From positions 25,793 to 89,792 of the forward strand of contig CAXKVR010000255.1 of assembly GCA_964058845.1 (NCBI GenBank): 64,000 bases of DNA. The letters are read 5' to 3'. Made by a program: the position numbers and the translations under genes. The DNA is from Carex sylvatica (taxonomy: Eukaryota > Streptophyta > Magnoliopsida > Poales > Cyperaceae). Shown in pieces: positions 33,569 to 44,208 of this stretch (position 1 is its first letter; each line of letters starts with the position of its first letter). The notes below the pieces were generated by a model, which saw nothing but the letters and a program-made list of their open reading frames with translations, ran no database searches and was not told where the DNA came from.

Positions 33569-34024
33569 CAATACCACCCACACTCACTATCCTCCTCTCA
33601 CCATCCCCACTACTCTCCCCCTCTCGCCTCGTACCTCCTGTATCGAGCGAGTCTCCAAAGGGTGATATCGCCTCTGAGTAGTATGGCTTGAGCTCTCAGA
33701 ATATAACACCCATACTCACAAATAATCTCCTCTCCTCTCCTCAGGGCTCCAGCATACATACCCTTTTTGAGTACCCGAGTACCCAACAAAGATACACTTC
33801 ACAGCCCTTGGATCCAATTTTCCCACATTTGGCCTGTTATCCTGTACGAAGCACAAATAACCAAAGGTTTTGATAGGAAGAATATATCTATTCTTACCTT
33901 TCAGCATTTCAATTGATGACTTCCAATCCAACACCCGTGAGGGCACCCTGTTGATCAAGTAAGCTGCTGTCAGAACTGCTTGCCCCCATAAGTACTTTGG
34001 AACCTTCATCAAAATCATCATACT
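33569..34024 (-). pseudogene. Copia integrase C-terminal fragment
   Basis: Minus-strand frame with LMKVPKYLWGQAVLTAAYLINRVPSRVL and FGYLCFVQDNRPNVGKLDPRAVKCIFVGYSGTQKGY. These are the hallmarks of the end of the copia integrase core and the segment after it. The N-terminal zinc finger and catalytic DDE residues are absent; the frame begins right at the junction with gypsy DNA (about 34025). Its continuation into the linker is cut by the CACTA element at 33568. Confidence 0.9.
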
Positions 34025-35177
34025 TCGAGTTACCCTGCAGTGAACAGTGCCATCAATTCTTTCTCATAAGTGGAAAGGGACTGATTTTTCACACCTAGTT
34101 TCTTGCTCATAAAAGCTATTGGTCTCTTGCCTTGCATCAACACTGCTCCAAGCCCATCCTTGCTGGCATCAGTTTCAATCACAAAAGGCTGTTGGAAGTC
34201 GGGCAGTTTGAGGACTGGAGATGTAACCATGGCTTTCTTCAGCTGGTCAAAGGCTTGTTGGGCTGTTTGACTCCATCTGAAATAATTCTTCTTCAATAGA
34301 TCAGTCAAAGCTTTTGAGATAACACCATATCCTTTAATGAACTTTCTATTGTACCCAGTTAGCCCTAAGAAACCCCTTAGCCCCTTAACTGTCTGTGGTA
34401 CTAGCCAGTCAACCATTGCTTTGATTTTCTTTGGGTCAGTGGCTACACCTTCTTCTGAGATTATGTGACCTAAATATTCTAATTTATGGACCCCAAACTC
34501 ACACTTTGACCTTTTGCAAAATAGTTGAGTTTCTTGTAATTTTTGTAATACAGCTTGGAGGTGTAACACATGAGACTCTAAGTCCTTGCTATAGATCAAT
34601 ATGTCATCAAAAAAAACCAAAACAAATTTTCTTAAAAAAGGCTTGAAAGTATCGTTCATGAGGGCTTGAAATGTGGCAGGGGCATTGGTCAAGCCAAAAG
34701 GCATGACCTTGAATTCATAAAGTCCTTCATGGGTTTGGAAGGCTGTTTTTGGGATGTCTTCTCAGTCATTCTTATTTGGTGGTATCCTGCTCTTAGGTCC
34801 AGTTTTGAAAAGAAATGAGCCCCATTCAACTCATCTAGTAAGTCATCAATAAGGGGAATTGGGAATTTGTTTTTAACAGTTGCTTCATTCAATTGTCTAT
34901 AGTCTATGCACATTCGCCAAGTGGCATCTTTCTTTTTGACCAACAACACAGGGGCTGAATAAGGGCTAGTACTTGGCTATATGAAGGATTGGTGTAACAG
35001 CTCTTTAATAATTTTTTCAATTTCAGTTTTTTGGAAATAGAAAAATCTGTAGGGTCTGATGTTTATGGGTTGAGTGTCTAATTTAAGGCTGATTTGATGG
35101 TCAACAGTTCTGTGTGGTGGTAGAGTTTTAGGTTCTGTGAAGACATCTTGGAATTGCTCAAGTATGGTTGCCAATGT
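34025..35177 (-). pseudogene. Ty3/gypsy chromovirus reverse transcriptase, truncated
   Basis: Minus-strand frames 35174-34977 (linker with a TVDHQISLK motif), 34949-34689 ([35 protein letters not shown]) and 34704-34030 ([27 protein letters not shown] catalytic box, [23 protein letters not shown] of RNase H). The two RT frames overlap at a frameshift near 34690-34730. RNase H ends after [10 protein letters not shown], where copia sequence starts; the rest of RNase H, the integrase and the 3-prime LTR of the gypsy element are gone. A one-codon stop also separates the first two pieces near 34976. Confidence 0.9.
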
Positions 35178-35228
35178 GGGGTCTACACTGGTGACACTCT
35201 TCTTACTCTCCTCTTCTAATTGAAATAT

Positions 35229-35891
35229 CTATGCAAGGTACACTTGATTCCCTTCTTTCACTTCTCTCATCACATTTATTGCTCCTTCCAACACTTGTAC
35301 TTCAGCTCCCTCCTTTTCAGATAACAAGTTGACTCTTTTCCCCTTATTTTCCACTACTACTAATCCCTTCTTCAGAATCAATTCAATCTTGTCCATCTCA
35401 GCTATCCAATCAACTCCCAGCACTATATCATACCCCAGTACCTCCATCACTCTTAGGTCAGCTTCAAATGGAAACCCTTGTATGCTGAATTTAACCCCCT
35501 TGCCTAGTCTTTTGGAAATTAACTCTTCTCCTCCTGCACTTCTAACCTTGAGGGTGGTCGAGAGAGTTGTAGGTAATTTAAGAATTTGTACCAATGAGGG
35601 GTTGACAAAAGAGTGAGATGCCCCAGTATCTATCAGTAGGCAAATGGGAATGTTTTCAATTTTGGCTTTGTATTGCAAGATTTTGTTAGTGCCTCATTTA
35701 CTGGTGTCACTCAAGGTACCTATAATTACCTCTTCTTCTTCTTCTACCCCTTTCATTTGATCCTTTACTTCCTGACTGTACTGTGCTTCTAAATCCACTT
35801 CCTCTTCTCCTTCCATCGTATGTAAACCCTTACCGCACCGATGACCTTGACTCCATTTGTCATTACACCTAAAACACAATCCAAGTGCCAT
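35229..35891 (-). pseudogene. Gypsy gag zinc knuckle and aspartic protease
   Basis: Frame 35891-35694 has a zinc-knuckle-like CFRCNDKWSQGHRC followed by an acidic stretch. Frame 35678-35229 is a retropepsin: PICLLIDTGASHSFVNPSL with the catalytic DTGAS, then YDIVLGVDWIAEMD. The two are separated by one stop near 35691. Order and motifs fit a chromovirus gag-protease region just upstream of the reverse transcriptase above. Confidence 0.88.
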
Positions 35892-36038
35892 TTTTTGGTC
35901 TATAGTCAGGTTTGCATTTGGTTTATTAACTGGATGTGGTTTTGGGTTATTTTGTGTTTCAAAATTTCTTCTAAATGCCCCATCTAGTGGTTTGGTAGTC
36001 AGATTTTTGTAGGTGGGTAAGGTAGTAGGTTTATGGTG

Positions 36039-37000
36039 CTATAGAGATTGGGTTCTGAGGAAGGTAGGTCTTTTGACACTAAGTCCAATGGCTGTCTCAA
36101 TTTCAGAAGCTAGGTTGAAAGCCTCATTCAAATTCTGGGGTTTGAATAAATGAATAGAGTTTTGGATCTCTTCTTTCAATCCACACACAAAACTCCATAC
36201 AAAGAAATATTCATTTTTTATGCCAGTTTCAGCCAATAACCGAGCCTTTGCCCTTTGAAATTCTCTCACATATTCATCCACATTACCCTTCTGTTGTACA
36301 TTTTTGAATTGAATCACTGGGTTGACATTGTTCCTCAACTTGAACCTCTCAAAAACTGCATCTACTAGTGCTGGCCAGGTTGGATTCGGGTGCTCTACCC
36401 GATGACAGTCATACCATTCTCCAGCATCACCAGTAAAGCTCAGTGATGCTAATTTGGTTTTGTAATGCTCAGGAGTTTGATTCACTTCAAAATAAAGCAT
36501 GCAATGTTCTAACCAACTAGCAGCTCTATTACCATCAAATACGGGCATATCTACCCTTGGCATGTATACCCTCTGATTGAACTGATCCTGATACGTATTA
36601 CCTTATTTGTGCTCTCCAGTAGCACCAAAATCGTCTCTATGTAGTGGTTGTCGATATTCTTCACCTCCACCCATGGTTCGATTAGATCTCTGAGTTGTGT
36701 GACCTCCTTGCCCTGTATCAGTTTGCTTCTCAGGCAATCGTGTGGATATGTCTCTGAGCATCTCTTGAAGTCCGTTGACTGATGTCTCAGCACCTCCGAT
36801 TGGCCTCTCAGTTCATTAATACCCACCTCAGCACTTTGGAAACGATGTTCAAGAGCAATAACATGATCGTCTCGTGTCTGAGATGACGACTGAGAGTCTC
36901 TAGCTATCTGGTTGAGTTTCTCATTGAGAGCTATCAGATCTAATGCTCCATCATCTGCATGATCAGCACTCTTCTTTGGCGGCATTGCTCTACTACTCAT
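36039..37000 (-). pseudogene. Ty3/gypsy gag
   Basis: The start at 37000 (MSSRAMPPKKS) follows the primer binding site by about 24 bases. The first part (to about 36760) is a charged region with heptad character. The core follows in frame 36563-36039: MPVFDGNRAASWLEHCMLYFEVNQTP, LSFTGDAGEWYDCHRVEHPNPTWPALVDAVFERF, QRKGNVDEYVREFQRAKARL. This is the chromovirus gag fold. The frame is broken between 36550 and 36760, and in-frame stops occur, so it is not functional. Confidence 0.85.
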
Positions 37001-37023
37001 AGCTTCCCAGATGTGAATCGGAA

Positions 37024-37035
37024 GCTCTGATACCA
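37024..37035 (-). promoter_or_regulatory. Primer binding site of the gypsy element (tRNA-iMet)
   Basis: Minus-strand TGGTATCAGAGC, an exact match to the standard plant initiator-Met primer site. It marks the inner end of the gypsy 5-prime LTR. Confidence 0.9.
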
Positions 37036-37600
37036 CAACTGCAACGAGCCTGAATCTCAAAAGAAAGAGATAGCAAAAATTAACAAACTGGAACAATGGA
37101 AAAACCAATTTTGGGATAAAAACGAAGGAGCTGACAGCCACCAACGCATCGAATGCCTAAGTAATTCGCCTATTTCATTAAACAAACTCTCGATACAACT
37201 CCTTAGCGGTATTGGCCTTATATAGGTGATGTGAAATGTAAAATGAAGTAAATAAAACAATTACAGAATTCATGAATCTACTCTACGATTTGTCTTGTCA
37301 TCGGAAAGTGCCAAACTGGTGAAACTAACTTCAAACGAATTCTGAAATTGTCGGAGACGAATCACTACTCTTTATCTCCTGTGTTCTCTCCAGTTCTTCT
37401 CTATTTCTACTCTAGCGAGGCCCAGATGTCAGGATTAATGAGGTCCAGCGTGTTGATTGGTTGGGACCCCTTGTCAGTAACTCCCCTTTTCCTTTTCTCC
37501 TGCCCTGAGGTCCTGACCTTGTTGCCCATTTGTTCTCCTTCTTCAATCAAACTTTCAACTCCAACGGTCACCCCCAAATCACTCCTATCTCGCTGCATAC
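37036..37600 (-). mobile_element. 5-prime LTR of the truncated gypsy element (outer edge approximate)
   Basis: Everything from the primer site outward to about 37600 should be LTR. A TATA-like CTATATAAGGCC occurs on the minus strand at about 37217-37206. The outer border cannot be fixed because the 3-prime LTR is deleted; it must lie before the copia primer site at 37659. A frame at 37407-37598 has no recognised motif. Confidence 0.55.
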
Positions 37601-37658
37601 TGTAGCGCTACCGTAAATCACGAAGAAAAAAAAAGGAAAGAAAACGGCTAGAGTTCCT

Positions 37659-37672
37659 GGCTCTTAGTACCA
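37659..37672 (-). promoter_or_regulatory. Primer binding site of the copia element
   Basis: Minus-strand TGGTACTAAGAGCC directly abuts the 5-prime LTR. It is the initiator-Met primer site with a few changes. With the intact gypsy site at 37024 it shows that two separate elements are nested here. Confidence 0.7.
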
Positions 37673-37826
37673 AATAGAAAGATAGAATTGTATTTATTTC
37701 ATTGTTCTCTTGAGCCTATATAGACATTACATTTTCATCCAACACTCTCAACTATTCTATAATTCCTATCTTATCAAACGGTCTCTATAGCTCCATATAA
37801 TGCATAAACATACATAAATCTCAACA
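37673..37826 (-). repeat. 5-prime LTR of the copia element
   Basis: Same 154 bp as 27406-27559 with about 12 substitutions and no length change. Followed by target duplication TATAT at 37827-37831. Confidence 0.9.
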
Positions 37827-37831
37827 TATAT

Positions 37832-38364
37832 ATACACCTAAAAGTGTATCTTGTAAATAATCATAATAAATCAATAAAGAAAATAACTCGAAAAAAAAAA
37901 AAATTCCAGTCTAACTACGAAACAGTAAACTAATTCGTATACCTGTTATCAGATTAAAGAGGAAATTTCAAAATTCACCAAAATGTCTAAATTAATTACT
38001 CTCCAAAACTCATTTTAATGATAATGGAATAAACGAATGGAAAAATACAATTAATGATCAGAATATTATTACTTAAACAAAAAGCTATAAAAACTCAAGT
38101 TTATATACAATGATCAGAAAACATACCAGTAAAATTCAAACAACATTCTTAACTATTATACCTTCAAAATATGTAGCGATTGGTGCCTCTGTCAAAATAT
38201 TTCTCCAGATAACAGTAACAATCACGTATTTATTACTTCTTTTTAAAAAATAATGACAAAACCTATACAAAGTTCATGGAATTGAGCACAAAATATCACA
38301 TGTCTATACACTTCCCAATATGTATAAAAAAAAACAACAAATTTACATTTACTCTTTAAAAGTT
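37832..38364. other. Intergenic, 3-prime side of the MFS gene
   Basis: AT-rich sequence, no gene or named repeat seen. It includes the 3-prime untranslated region and polyadenylation region of the minus-strand gene ending at 38365. Confidence 0.4.
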
Positions 38365-41300
38365 TCATCTAGGTGATCTTGCGTATATAACCTGTCTATA
38401 ATATTTTGTGCACCTACAAGATAACCAGAAAGCCAAACCCGACCCGATAAGGCAAACACACGACATAATACCGAAAGACAGTGCGAAACAATGTTTCCCT
38501 ATGCATGCATGCCCATCCACGGATTCCATATCATAAACATAACCCACAACCCGTACCGATAACACATATGACCCAATTGGACTTGCAATTGCCACCGTAT
38601 TAAAAATCGTGCCGAAATGGGTCAGCCCGAAAATCTCTGACGTGATACTTGGCATGAGAGACCATTGAGCTCCATAACACACCCCGACCAAAACCGACCC
38701 GATATAGAGCGACCTGGTAATACCTGAAGCAATAATGAAGTGGCCAATGCTCATCAAAACTAGAGTTATTGCTATGAAAAACGGCCTAGCGATGCATTTT
38801 TTGCGAAGGAAATAATCTGACAAATAACCGGCAGAGAAGCGGCCTAGAAAGTTCCAGATACTCCAAAGAGATACCAAGGTTGCGGTTTCCGAGGGGGTGT
38901 AACCGATTGAAGAACCGATCTGACTTATGTTGTTAACAGTTGCTAGACCTGACCCCATGCCGCATGACATAGCAAAGAATAGGAGCCAAAAGTCAATTTT
39001 GCCCATGGCTTGTAACAGGTTTAGATTTTCTTCTCTTGGTGCAAGTCCACTCCCTGCATCAAATTTTAGTTCAAAAAGATATGATATAAATCTCGAATAA
39101 ACCCTTTGATAAAGGAAAAATACAGCTCTGTAATTTTGTAACAGTGCTAATTAAGTCCACAAAGAATGAAATGGTTTGCTTGATCAGTACTGGTACCGGT
39201 ACCAGTACTGTGATCTGAAATAGGAATCCCTAGTCACTAGCATATTTACCAGTAAAAGCCATTATATGTAGAATTCAGAAATAAAAAGGTTATGCTGGTA
39301 CCATATATTATATTTAGAATTCAGAAATAAAAAGGTTATGTTGCTACAGTACCCTCTGAAATAACTCGAATTATCATTTAAGTCTACAAGATTGAAACAA
39401 AACCCAAATTGAAATAAGTAAAGAATCAAAATGGTTTGCTTGATCAGTATACCGGTACCAGTATATTTACCAGTAAACTCTATTACATATTGTGTACCTG
39501 ATGTCGCAACCTCGCCATAGTTCTTATTATCTTCAACCAAAGATACTCTCTCATCACGAGTAATTTCATCGAGAACCTTCGACTCTTTATCAGCTTTCAT
39601 AACAATTGCTAACAGAGACCCTAGAAATACCATAAGAACCCCAAAAATTGCAAATTGTAGAATGGAGGGTATATAAGTAAATAAACTCTGTCCAATTATG
39701 ACGAGCATGAGGTAACCGGCAAGGCAGAGTGCAATGAGAGAGAAAGCATCTAGAAACTTGTTATCATACGTTCCGCTGTTGGTTTTGGGGCAAATGTCTA
39801 TAAAGTACATTAAAATCAAGGAGAGAGAAGACGGGAGAATGGCTAGCATAAGGATGAAGGAGCTCGGATTTGCATCGAAAAACGTGCGGTATAGCTGTAC
39901 CAGTATTGCCCCACTTAGACCCAGAAATCCCTGAATAAAGAAAAATAAATTCATGTTCAGAATAAAAAATATACATATAGTGGTACCATATAATATATCA
40001 GGTTAGCAAAATTTTGACTGGACCATATTTAAAAATAGGCCTCTAATTTATTTTATATCAGGACAAACTAACAAGACCATATATTATATTTAGAATTCAG
40101 AAAAAAAAAAAAAAAAGGTTATGGAATCCGTATCCTATGAGATATCTCAAATTTTCAGTTTATTTAATGCCTGGTCAAATTTTTTTCGCTGCCTATTCGG
40201 AATGCAAGGGGGTCAATATTATTGTGCTTTGAGATTCGTGCAGAAAGGATTTGAACAGTCCAGATTTTCCACAGATCAACTCAAAGTTTGAGATATCTCA
40301 GAGGATGTGAATTCAAGGTTATGTTGGTACCATATATTATATTATATCAGGACAAACTAACAAGGCCAGATTTCAAGTACCAGTTCAGGTAAGGAAATGA
40401 AATGAAGGAATAGGCATATATATAAACATATAGTAGAATGAGTGAGGCTATAGTACTATGCATAACGCAGATTGGTCCGTACTACATATCAATATATTTT
40501 ATTTTATTTTTCAAAAGTTTTTCATCAAGTGAATTTCCTTTGCACAATCTTAAAGTGCATCCTACCGTTAAAAACACATAGCACAACATGACACTATATA
40601 TCCATAGCACCGTAGCCCAACTTCATATATTATATCAGGACAAACTAAGAAGACCATGTATTATATTTAGAATTCAGAAATAAAAAGGTTTATGTTGGTA
40701 CCAGATTTCAGATACCAGTTCGGGTAAGACCATACATATATTGCAATTACATACTTTCATGATGCCGATGACAGTGCCGCGGCGATCGGGGAAGTTCTCG
40801 ACAGAGGTAACGACATCTGCTGTGTTGAAGAAGGTCTGCGCGTGGGCCGCTACCAGCATGCATGCGCAGATTACAGCGGCAGGAGGTCGGGATATGGCGC
40901 CCGTGACAGCAAGCCAGATAGGGAGGTATCCAGCAAAGCACTGCACCGCACCAGCAAGCAGCACCTGTTCAATTAATTGTTTTCTCATTTTTCTTTATTT
41001 CAATTAATTTTAGGAATCAGAGTAATATTTTAGGGGGGAATTCATGTATACCTCTCAAAAAAATCGATCTTCTCTAAAATTCGTAATATCATGTTTACCC
41101 TTCTAAATTAAAAAACTCACAAATTTACCCATTATATTGTCTTTTCTATTAAAATTCATTTGAAATTCACAGATTACACATTTTACTTTTTATTAAAAAA
41201 AAATTGTGTAGCATGTTTCATAAACATGTTGGTCTTCTAATATCATGTTTCTGATATTATGAACTTTAGTAGTTGGGGAAATACGCAATTTCGATGTTTT

Positions 41301-41732
41301 TGATAATTTCATGTATACCCCTCAAAAACATTGAAATTATGTTTTTTTATATTACAACTCATTTTAAATTCACAAAACACACATTCTCCTTTCACAAGAT
41401 AAGGGAAATACGTAATTTTGAAGTTTTTGAGGGGTATAATACATGAAATTCCCCCAAAAACCAGAGAGGGAAGGAGAGAGAGAGAGTACCAGAAAGGATG
41501 AGTGGAGACCGAATGGGTGCCAGGAGGAGGAGGCGAGGAGGCCGGAGAGAAGGCCGACGTTGGCACCGATGTCTTTGAAGAAGGCCACGCGGTCGAGAGA
41601 TGACTGGTCCCACCCCTGCGAAGCCTTCAACGATTCCGAGTAGACGCCAAAGCAGTACGATCCTCCCGCCCCGCACTGTACCCACGCTGCCGCCGCCGTC
41701 GCAGCCCACCGAGTTCGCCGGAGACAACCCAT
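38365..41732 (-). CDS. NFD4/nodulin-like MFS membrane protein, four exons
   Basis: Minus-strand exons with GT-AG borders and consistent phase: 41732-41490, 40964-40755, 39930-39498, 39053-38365; product about 524 residues. The N-terminal half (WVQCGAGGSYCFGVYSESLKASQGWDQSSLDRVAFFKDIGANVGLLSG, then GYLPIWLAVTG and NTADVVTSVENFPDRRGTVIGIMKGFLGLSGAILVQLY) is the plant Nodulin-like domain. After a hydrophilic loop with DERVSLVEDN, the C-terminal half begins with MGKIDFWLLFFAMSCGMGSGLATVNNISQIGSSIGY and has the MFS-type GRFSAGYLSDYFLRKK loop. About 11-12 hydrophobic segments. Members are named NUCLEAR FUSION DEFECTIVE 4-like; their substrates are not established. The start Met is the first in frame, in the only GC-rich part. 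Introns 1 and 2 hold MITEs. No defects seen. Confidence 0.88.
39262..40720. repeat. Dispersed copies of a GAATTCAGAAATAAAAAGGTTATG module in MFS introns
   Basis: The module (TATATTATATTTAGAATTCAGAAATAAAAAGGTTATG followed or preceded by TGGTACC) appears at about 39268, 39308, 40085 and 40665. Partial copies with CAGGACAAACTAACAAGACC occur at 40060, 40348 and 40635. They sit in introns 2 and 3 of the MFS gene and differ by few bases, suggesting recent local duplication. Function unknown. Confidence 0.65.
40129..40309. mobile_element. Small MITE with GTATCCTCTGAGATATCT-type ends, intron 2 of the MFS gene
   Basis: Left end CGTATCCTATGAGATATCTC, right end its complement (GAGATATCTCAGAGGATG). The sister copy at 44039-44208 shares both ends and an internal TGCCTATTCGGA...GTGCTTTGAGATTC block. 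About 180 bp, no coding capacity. Confidence 0.75.
41034..41455. mobile_element. Mutator-like MITE copy in intron 1 of the MFS gene
   Basis: Ends GGGGGGAATTCATGTATACC and, on the minus strand, GGGGGAATTTCATGTATTATACC; same family as 26769-27345. An internal second left end (ATTTCATGTATACCCCTCAAA at about 41307) shows that two copies are joined. No 9-bp target duplication is evident. It lies between exons 1 and 2, outside the splice sites. Confidence 0.7.
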
Positions 41733-41972
41733 TTCTATAATATTATTCTTAGTTTAGCTGCTCCTCGTTCTCGTTCTCGTTCTCGTTTGTTTGGCACCTC
41801 GTATCGTATTCGTATCCGTATCGAATCATATAAGAGCATATAATAATTATAATAATAATAATAATATGGTATCATTATATGATTATACGTATCTGCATAA
41901 AGGAGGCTGACACGTATGTGCATAAAATCATACGGAGGAGGGTGACACGTATGATTAGATGATTATATATTA
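41733..41972. promoter_or_regulatory. Upstream region of the MFS gene
   Basis: Contains a CTCGTTCTCGTTCTCG microrepeat at 41762-41790, an ATA-repeat region at 41840-41870 and two CACGTATG words (41911, 41947). CACGTA-type words may bind bZIP or bHLH factors, but this is weak. The start codon is at 41732. Confidence 0.3.
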
Positions 41973-43467
41973 CTAGTATTGTGCTTTGTGTTGAAAACCT
42001 ATTATAATAAAAAATAATATATTTTCATTAAAAAAAATAAACAATGAAACATATTAATCTCAAACTCTAAATATTACATAATAAATCCTTAGTTTGTCTA
42101 ACTAAGCCTCAGTGCATAGTTCTTAATACAAATTTAATTTTCACACATGCAATATTTTAAGCCAATAACAAAACTTTAAATAAAACTATTAAATACCTAT
42201 TGGTAGGCTCTTCTATAAATATATAGCGCTCTAATAGCGTCATTTTTTTGCATCTTGAAAAATTAATTTAATACAATATTATAAAATCTTTAGAAAATAA
42301 ATTTTGCTGATAATTACAAAATTTGAAATTACTCAATATGTTAAAAAAATACCTTGTCAAGTTAATTGATTGTGCCGTCCAGATCAACCTGCCAAAACAA
42401 GCATACAATATTTAACTATAAAAAAAATATTTCAGGCTAAAGAAATGTTCTAATTGAAATCAGATGAAAAATAAGAAAAATATTATCAAGAGAGGGTAAA
42501 GCTTTTAACTTTAGGAGTAAAAAAAACAAAGCTAATTAAGTATCTAAGATGGCTACAACTCACTCAAAGAAAGATGGATCATGCTGATCACCATACGTCA
42601 ACAATTCCGCAATTGACCTTAGTGTTTCTATTACAAAATCTCTTTCGTCTATATCCACATGCACAGTCAAGACACATATCATCATATTAAGAAGAAATGA
42701 TACAGTTTTGTAATAAATAAAAATAATCTTTTATTTTCAAGTACAATTGTAATCACCTTGCATTGCATATCTGATCTGAGATAATTTGATAAAGAAAATA
42801 TCAAGGTTTGCAGATGTCAGTCTCCTAACAGGAGGGGAGCTGTTGGTCGAGGCGCAGATACTGATTCAAAAATTAAACCAACAAAAGAGAAAATTATAAG
42901 AAAGATAATACCTAAAAATAATAATTTATCTGAAATTATATTCTTGAATTAACACAAAGTGACAAACAAAACCTTAATTTTTGGTTTATGTTTGCACCAG
43001 CAGCTAAGCTAGAGAAATAGGTAGCCCGTCCTAATTTGTACTTTAATGATTTTAATTGATATATAGAAACAAAATTGATAAAATATATTCTAGATTACTC
43101 GATAATATCTATAGAAATAAAGCAAGAGAAATAAGGAAGTGAAGAAAAAAATTAATTTCAATTGTGATTCGCTGTATAGAAATAGAAAGTGGAGCCGGTT
43201 CAATTGGAAAAGGGAGAAATAAGGAAACAGATAATTATATTGTTAAATTTCAGAATTTGTTTAATTTAAATTGTGATGTATCGTGTGGCGATACGTGTGG
43301 CGAATTTTTTTTTAATTAAATTTAGACTTCTACACATTATTCAGATGCATTTAATCAAAGAAGACAGATTATGTGATTAGAGGACTAAGATTAAATCCAA
43401 AATTATATTTTTTAATTGTAACTGTTGGCGGATCAGACACTCAACGTGCTTAATAATAGAATGGAGA
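41973..43467 (-). mobile_element. Helitron-like non-autonomous element A
   Basis: Read on the minus strand it ends GCACAATACTAG followed by a host T, the CTRR-T pattern of Helitron 3-prime ends. Its 5-prime side begins around TCTCCATTCTATTATTAAG. A second element at 60860-61593 shares the ACAATACTAGT end, the TCCATTCT start and about 200 bp of inner sequence (AAATTTAGAYTTCTA, GATGYATTTAATCAAA, TTATGTGATTRGAGG). No Rep/helicase gene. The usual GC hairpin before the 3-prime end is not convincing, so confidence is moderate. Confidence 0.45.
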
Positions 43468-43486
43468 AATGGAGATATATGAAGGG

Positions 43487-43797
43487 CTGTTTTAATTCTA
43501 TAATCTGTGAGCTGCATGAAGCTAAAACTGCTCTGTCCAAATCATTACGCAAAAAAAATGTGTGGTTTGGTTCATAGACGATCATTGGTGATGGATGCAA
43601 TCATGCAAAGGACAAAGTTCCATATAAATGGAGTAACGATTTCACAGAGCAATTATCACTTCATGCAGGGCACAAACCATATGCAGCACTGCTTTAATTC
43701 TATAGTCCGTGCGCTGTATAAAGTAAAACCTACTCTGTTAATATGTTTTACCCAAAAATGCGTGGCTTGCAATCATGCAAAGGACAAAGTTTGATAA
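43487..43797. repeat. Imperfect tandem duplication, about 200 bp period
   Basis: GCTGTTTTAATTCTATAATCTG...CAATCATGCAAAGGACAAAGTT (43487-43618) is repeated in diverged form at 43687-43792 (GCTTTAATTCTATAGTCCG ... same CAATCATGCAAAGGACAAAG). The frame at 43507-43794 is a by-product of the repeat. Confidence 0.65.
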
Positions 43798-44038
43798 CTC
43801 ATTTTCGGAAATAAATCTGCTATGATCCTAAGGGATTGTAGAGTCTGTGATTTCAAATTCAACTTTTTATTAGTTTTGCAATTCGTGCATAAGAAATAAT
43901 TTCTATAGAGATTCGTACAATTTAAAAAATAATTCAAAAAATAAAAAGATAGATTTGAAGTTTTAGGATCCTACGATCCTCTTAGAATCGTAGCAGATTT
44001 ACTAACCTCATTTTCTCTACGGATAGAACGTACGAGTG

Positions 44039-44208
44039 CGTATCCTCTGAGATATCTCAACTTTTGCGTGACCGATGTGTTTGGTGCCTATTCGGAGGTG
44101 ATGTAGGGGATCAGTATTATGTGTGCTTTGAGATTCTTGCAGAACGTATTTCAACAGTTGAGATTTTCCATAAAGTTACGCGAAGTTTAAGATATCTCAG
44201 AGGATACG
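44039..44208. mobile_element. Small MITE, sister of the copy at 40129
   Basis: Terminal inverted repeat CGTATCCTCTGAGATATCTC on the left and its complement on the right; about 170 bp. Internal sequence about 75 percent like 40129-40309. Confidence 0.75.

Larger units (their letters stand above)
27406..37826 (-). mobile_element. Ty1/copia LTR retrotransposon with nested CACTA and gypsy
   Basis: Bounded by two 154-bp LTRs (27406-27559 and 37673-37826), about 92 percent identical, in direct orientation, with the target duplication TATAT on both sides (27401-27405, 37827-37831). Read on the minus strand: 5-prime LTR, a tRNA-iMet-like primer site (37659-37672), then gypsy sequence (about 37600-34025), copia integrase end (34024-33569), a CACTA insertion (33568-29520), copia reverse transcriptase and RNase H (29519-27575), a purine tract and the 3-prime LTR. 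Copia gag, protease and most of integrase are missing. LTR divergence says the insertion is old. All coding parts are broken, so the element is defective. Confidence 0.9.

Noticed and set aside
34025..37600. Gypsy and copia parts as a single newly evolved retroelement
   Set aside because: Two primer binding sites and a truncated RNase H fit nested insertion plus deletion; kept as an alternative in the findings but not as the call.
41443..41727. Alternative frames over the first MFS exon
   Set aside because: Same exon in other frames or on the other strand; only the frame from 41732 joins exon 2 in phase and has the Nodulin-like motif.
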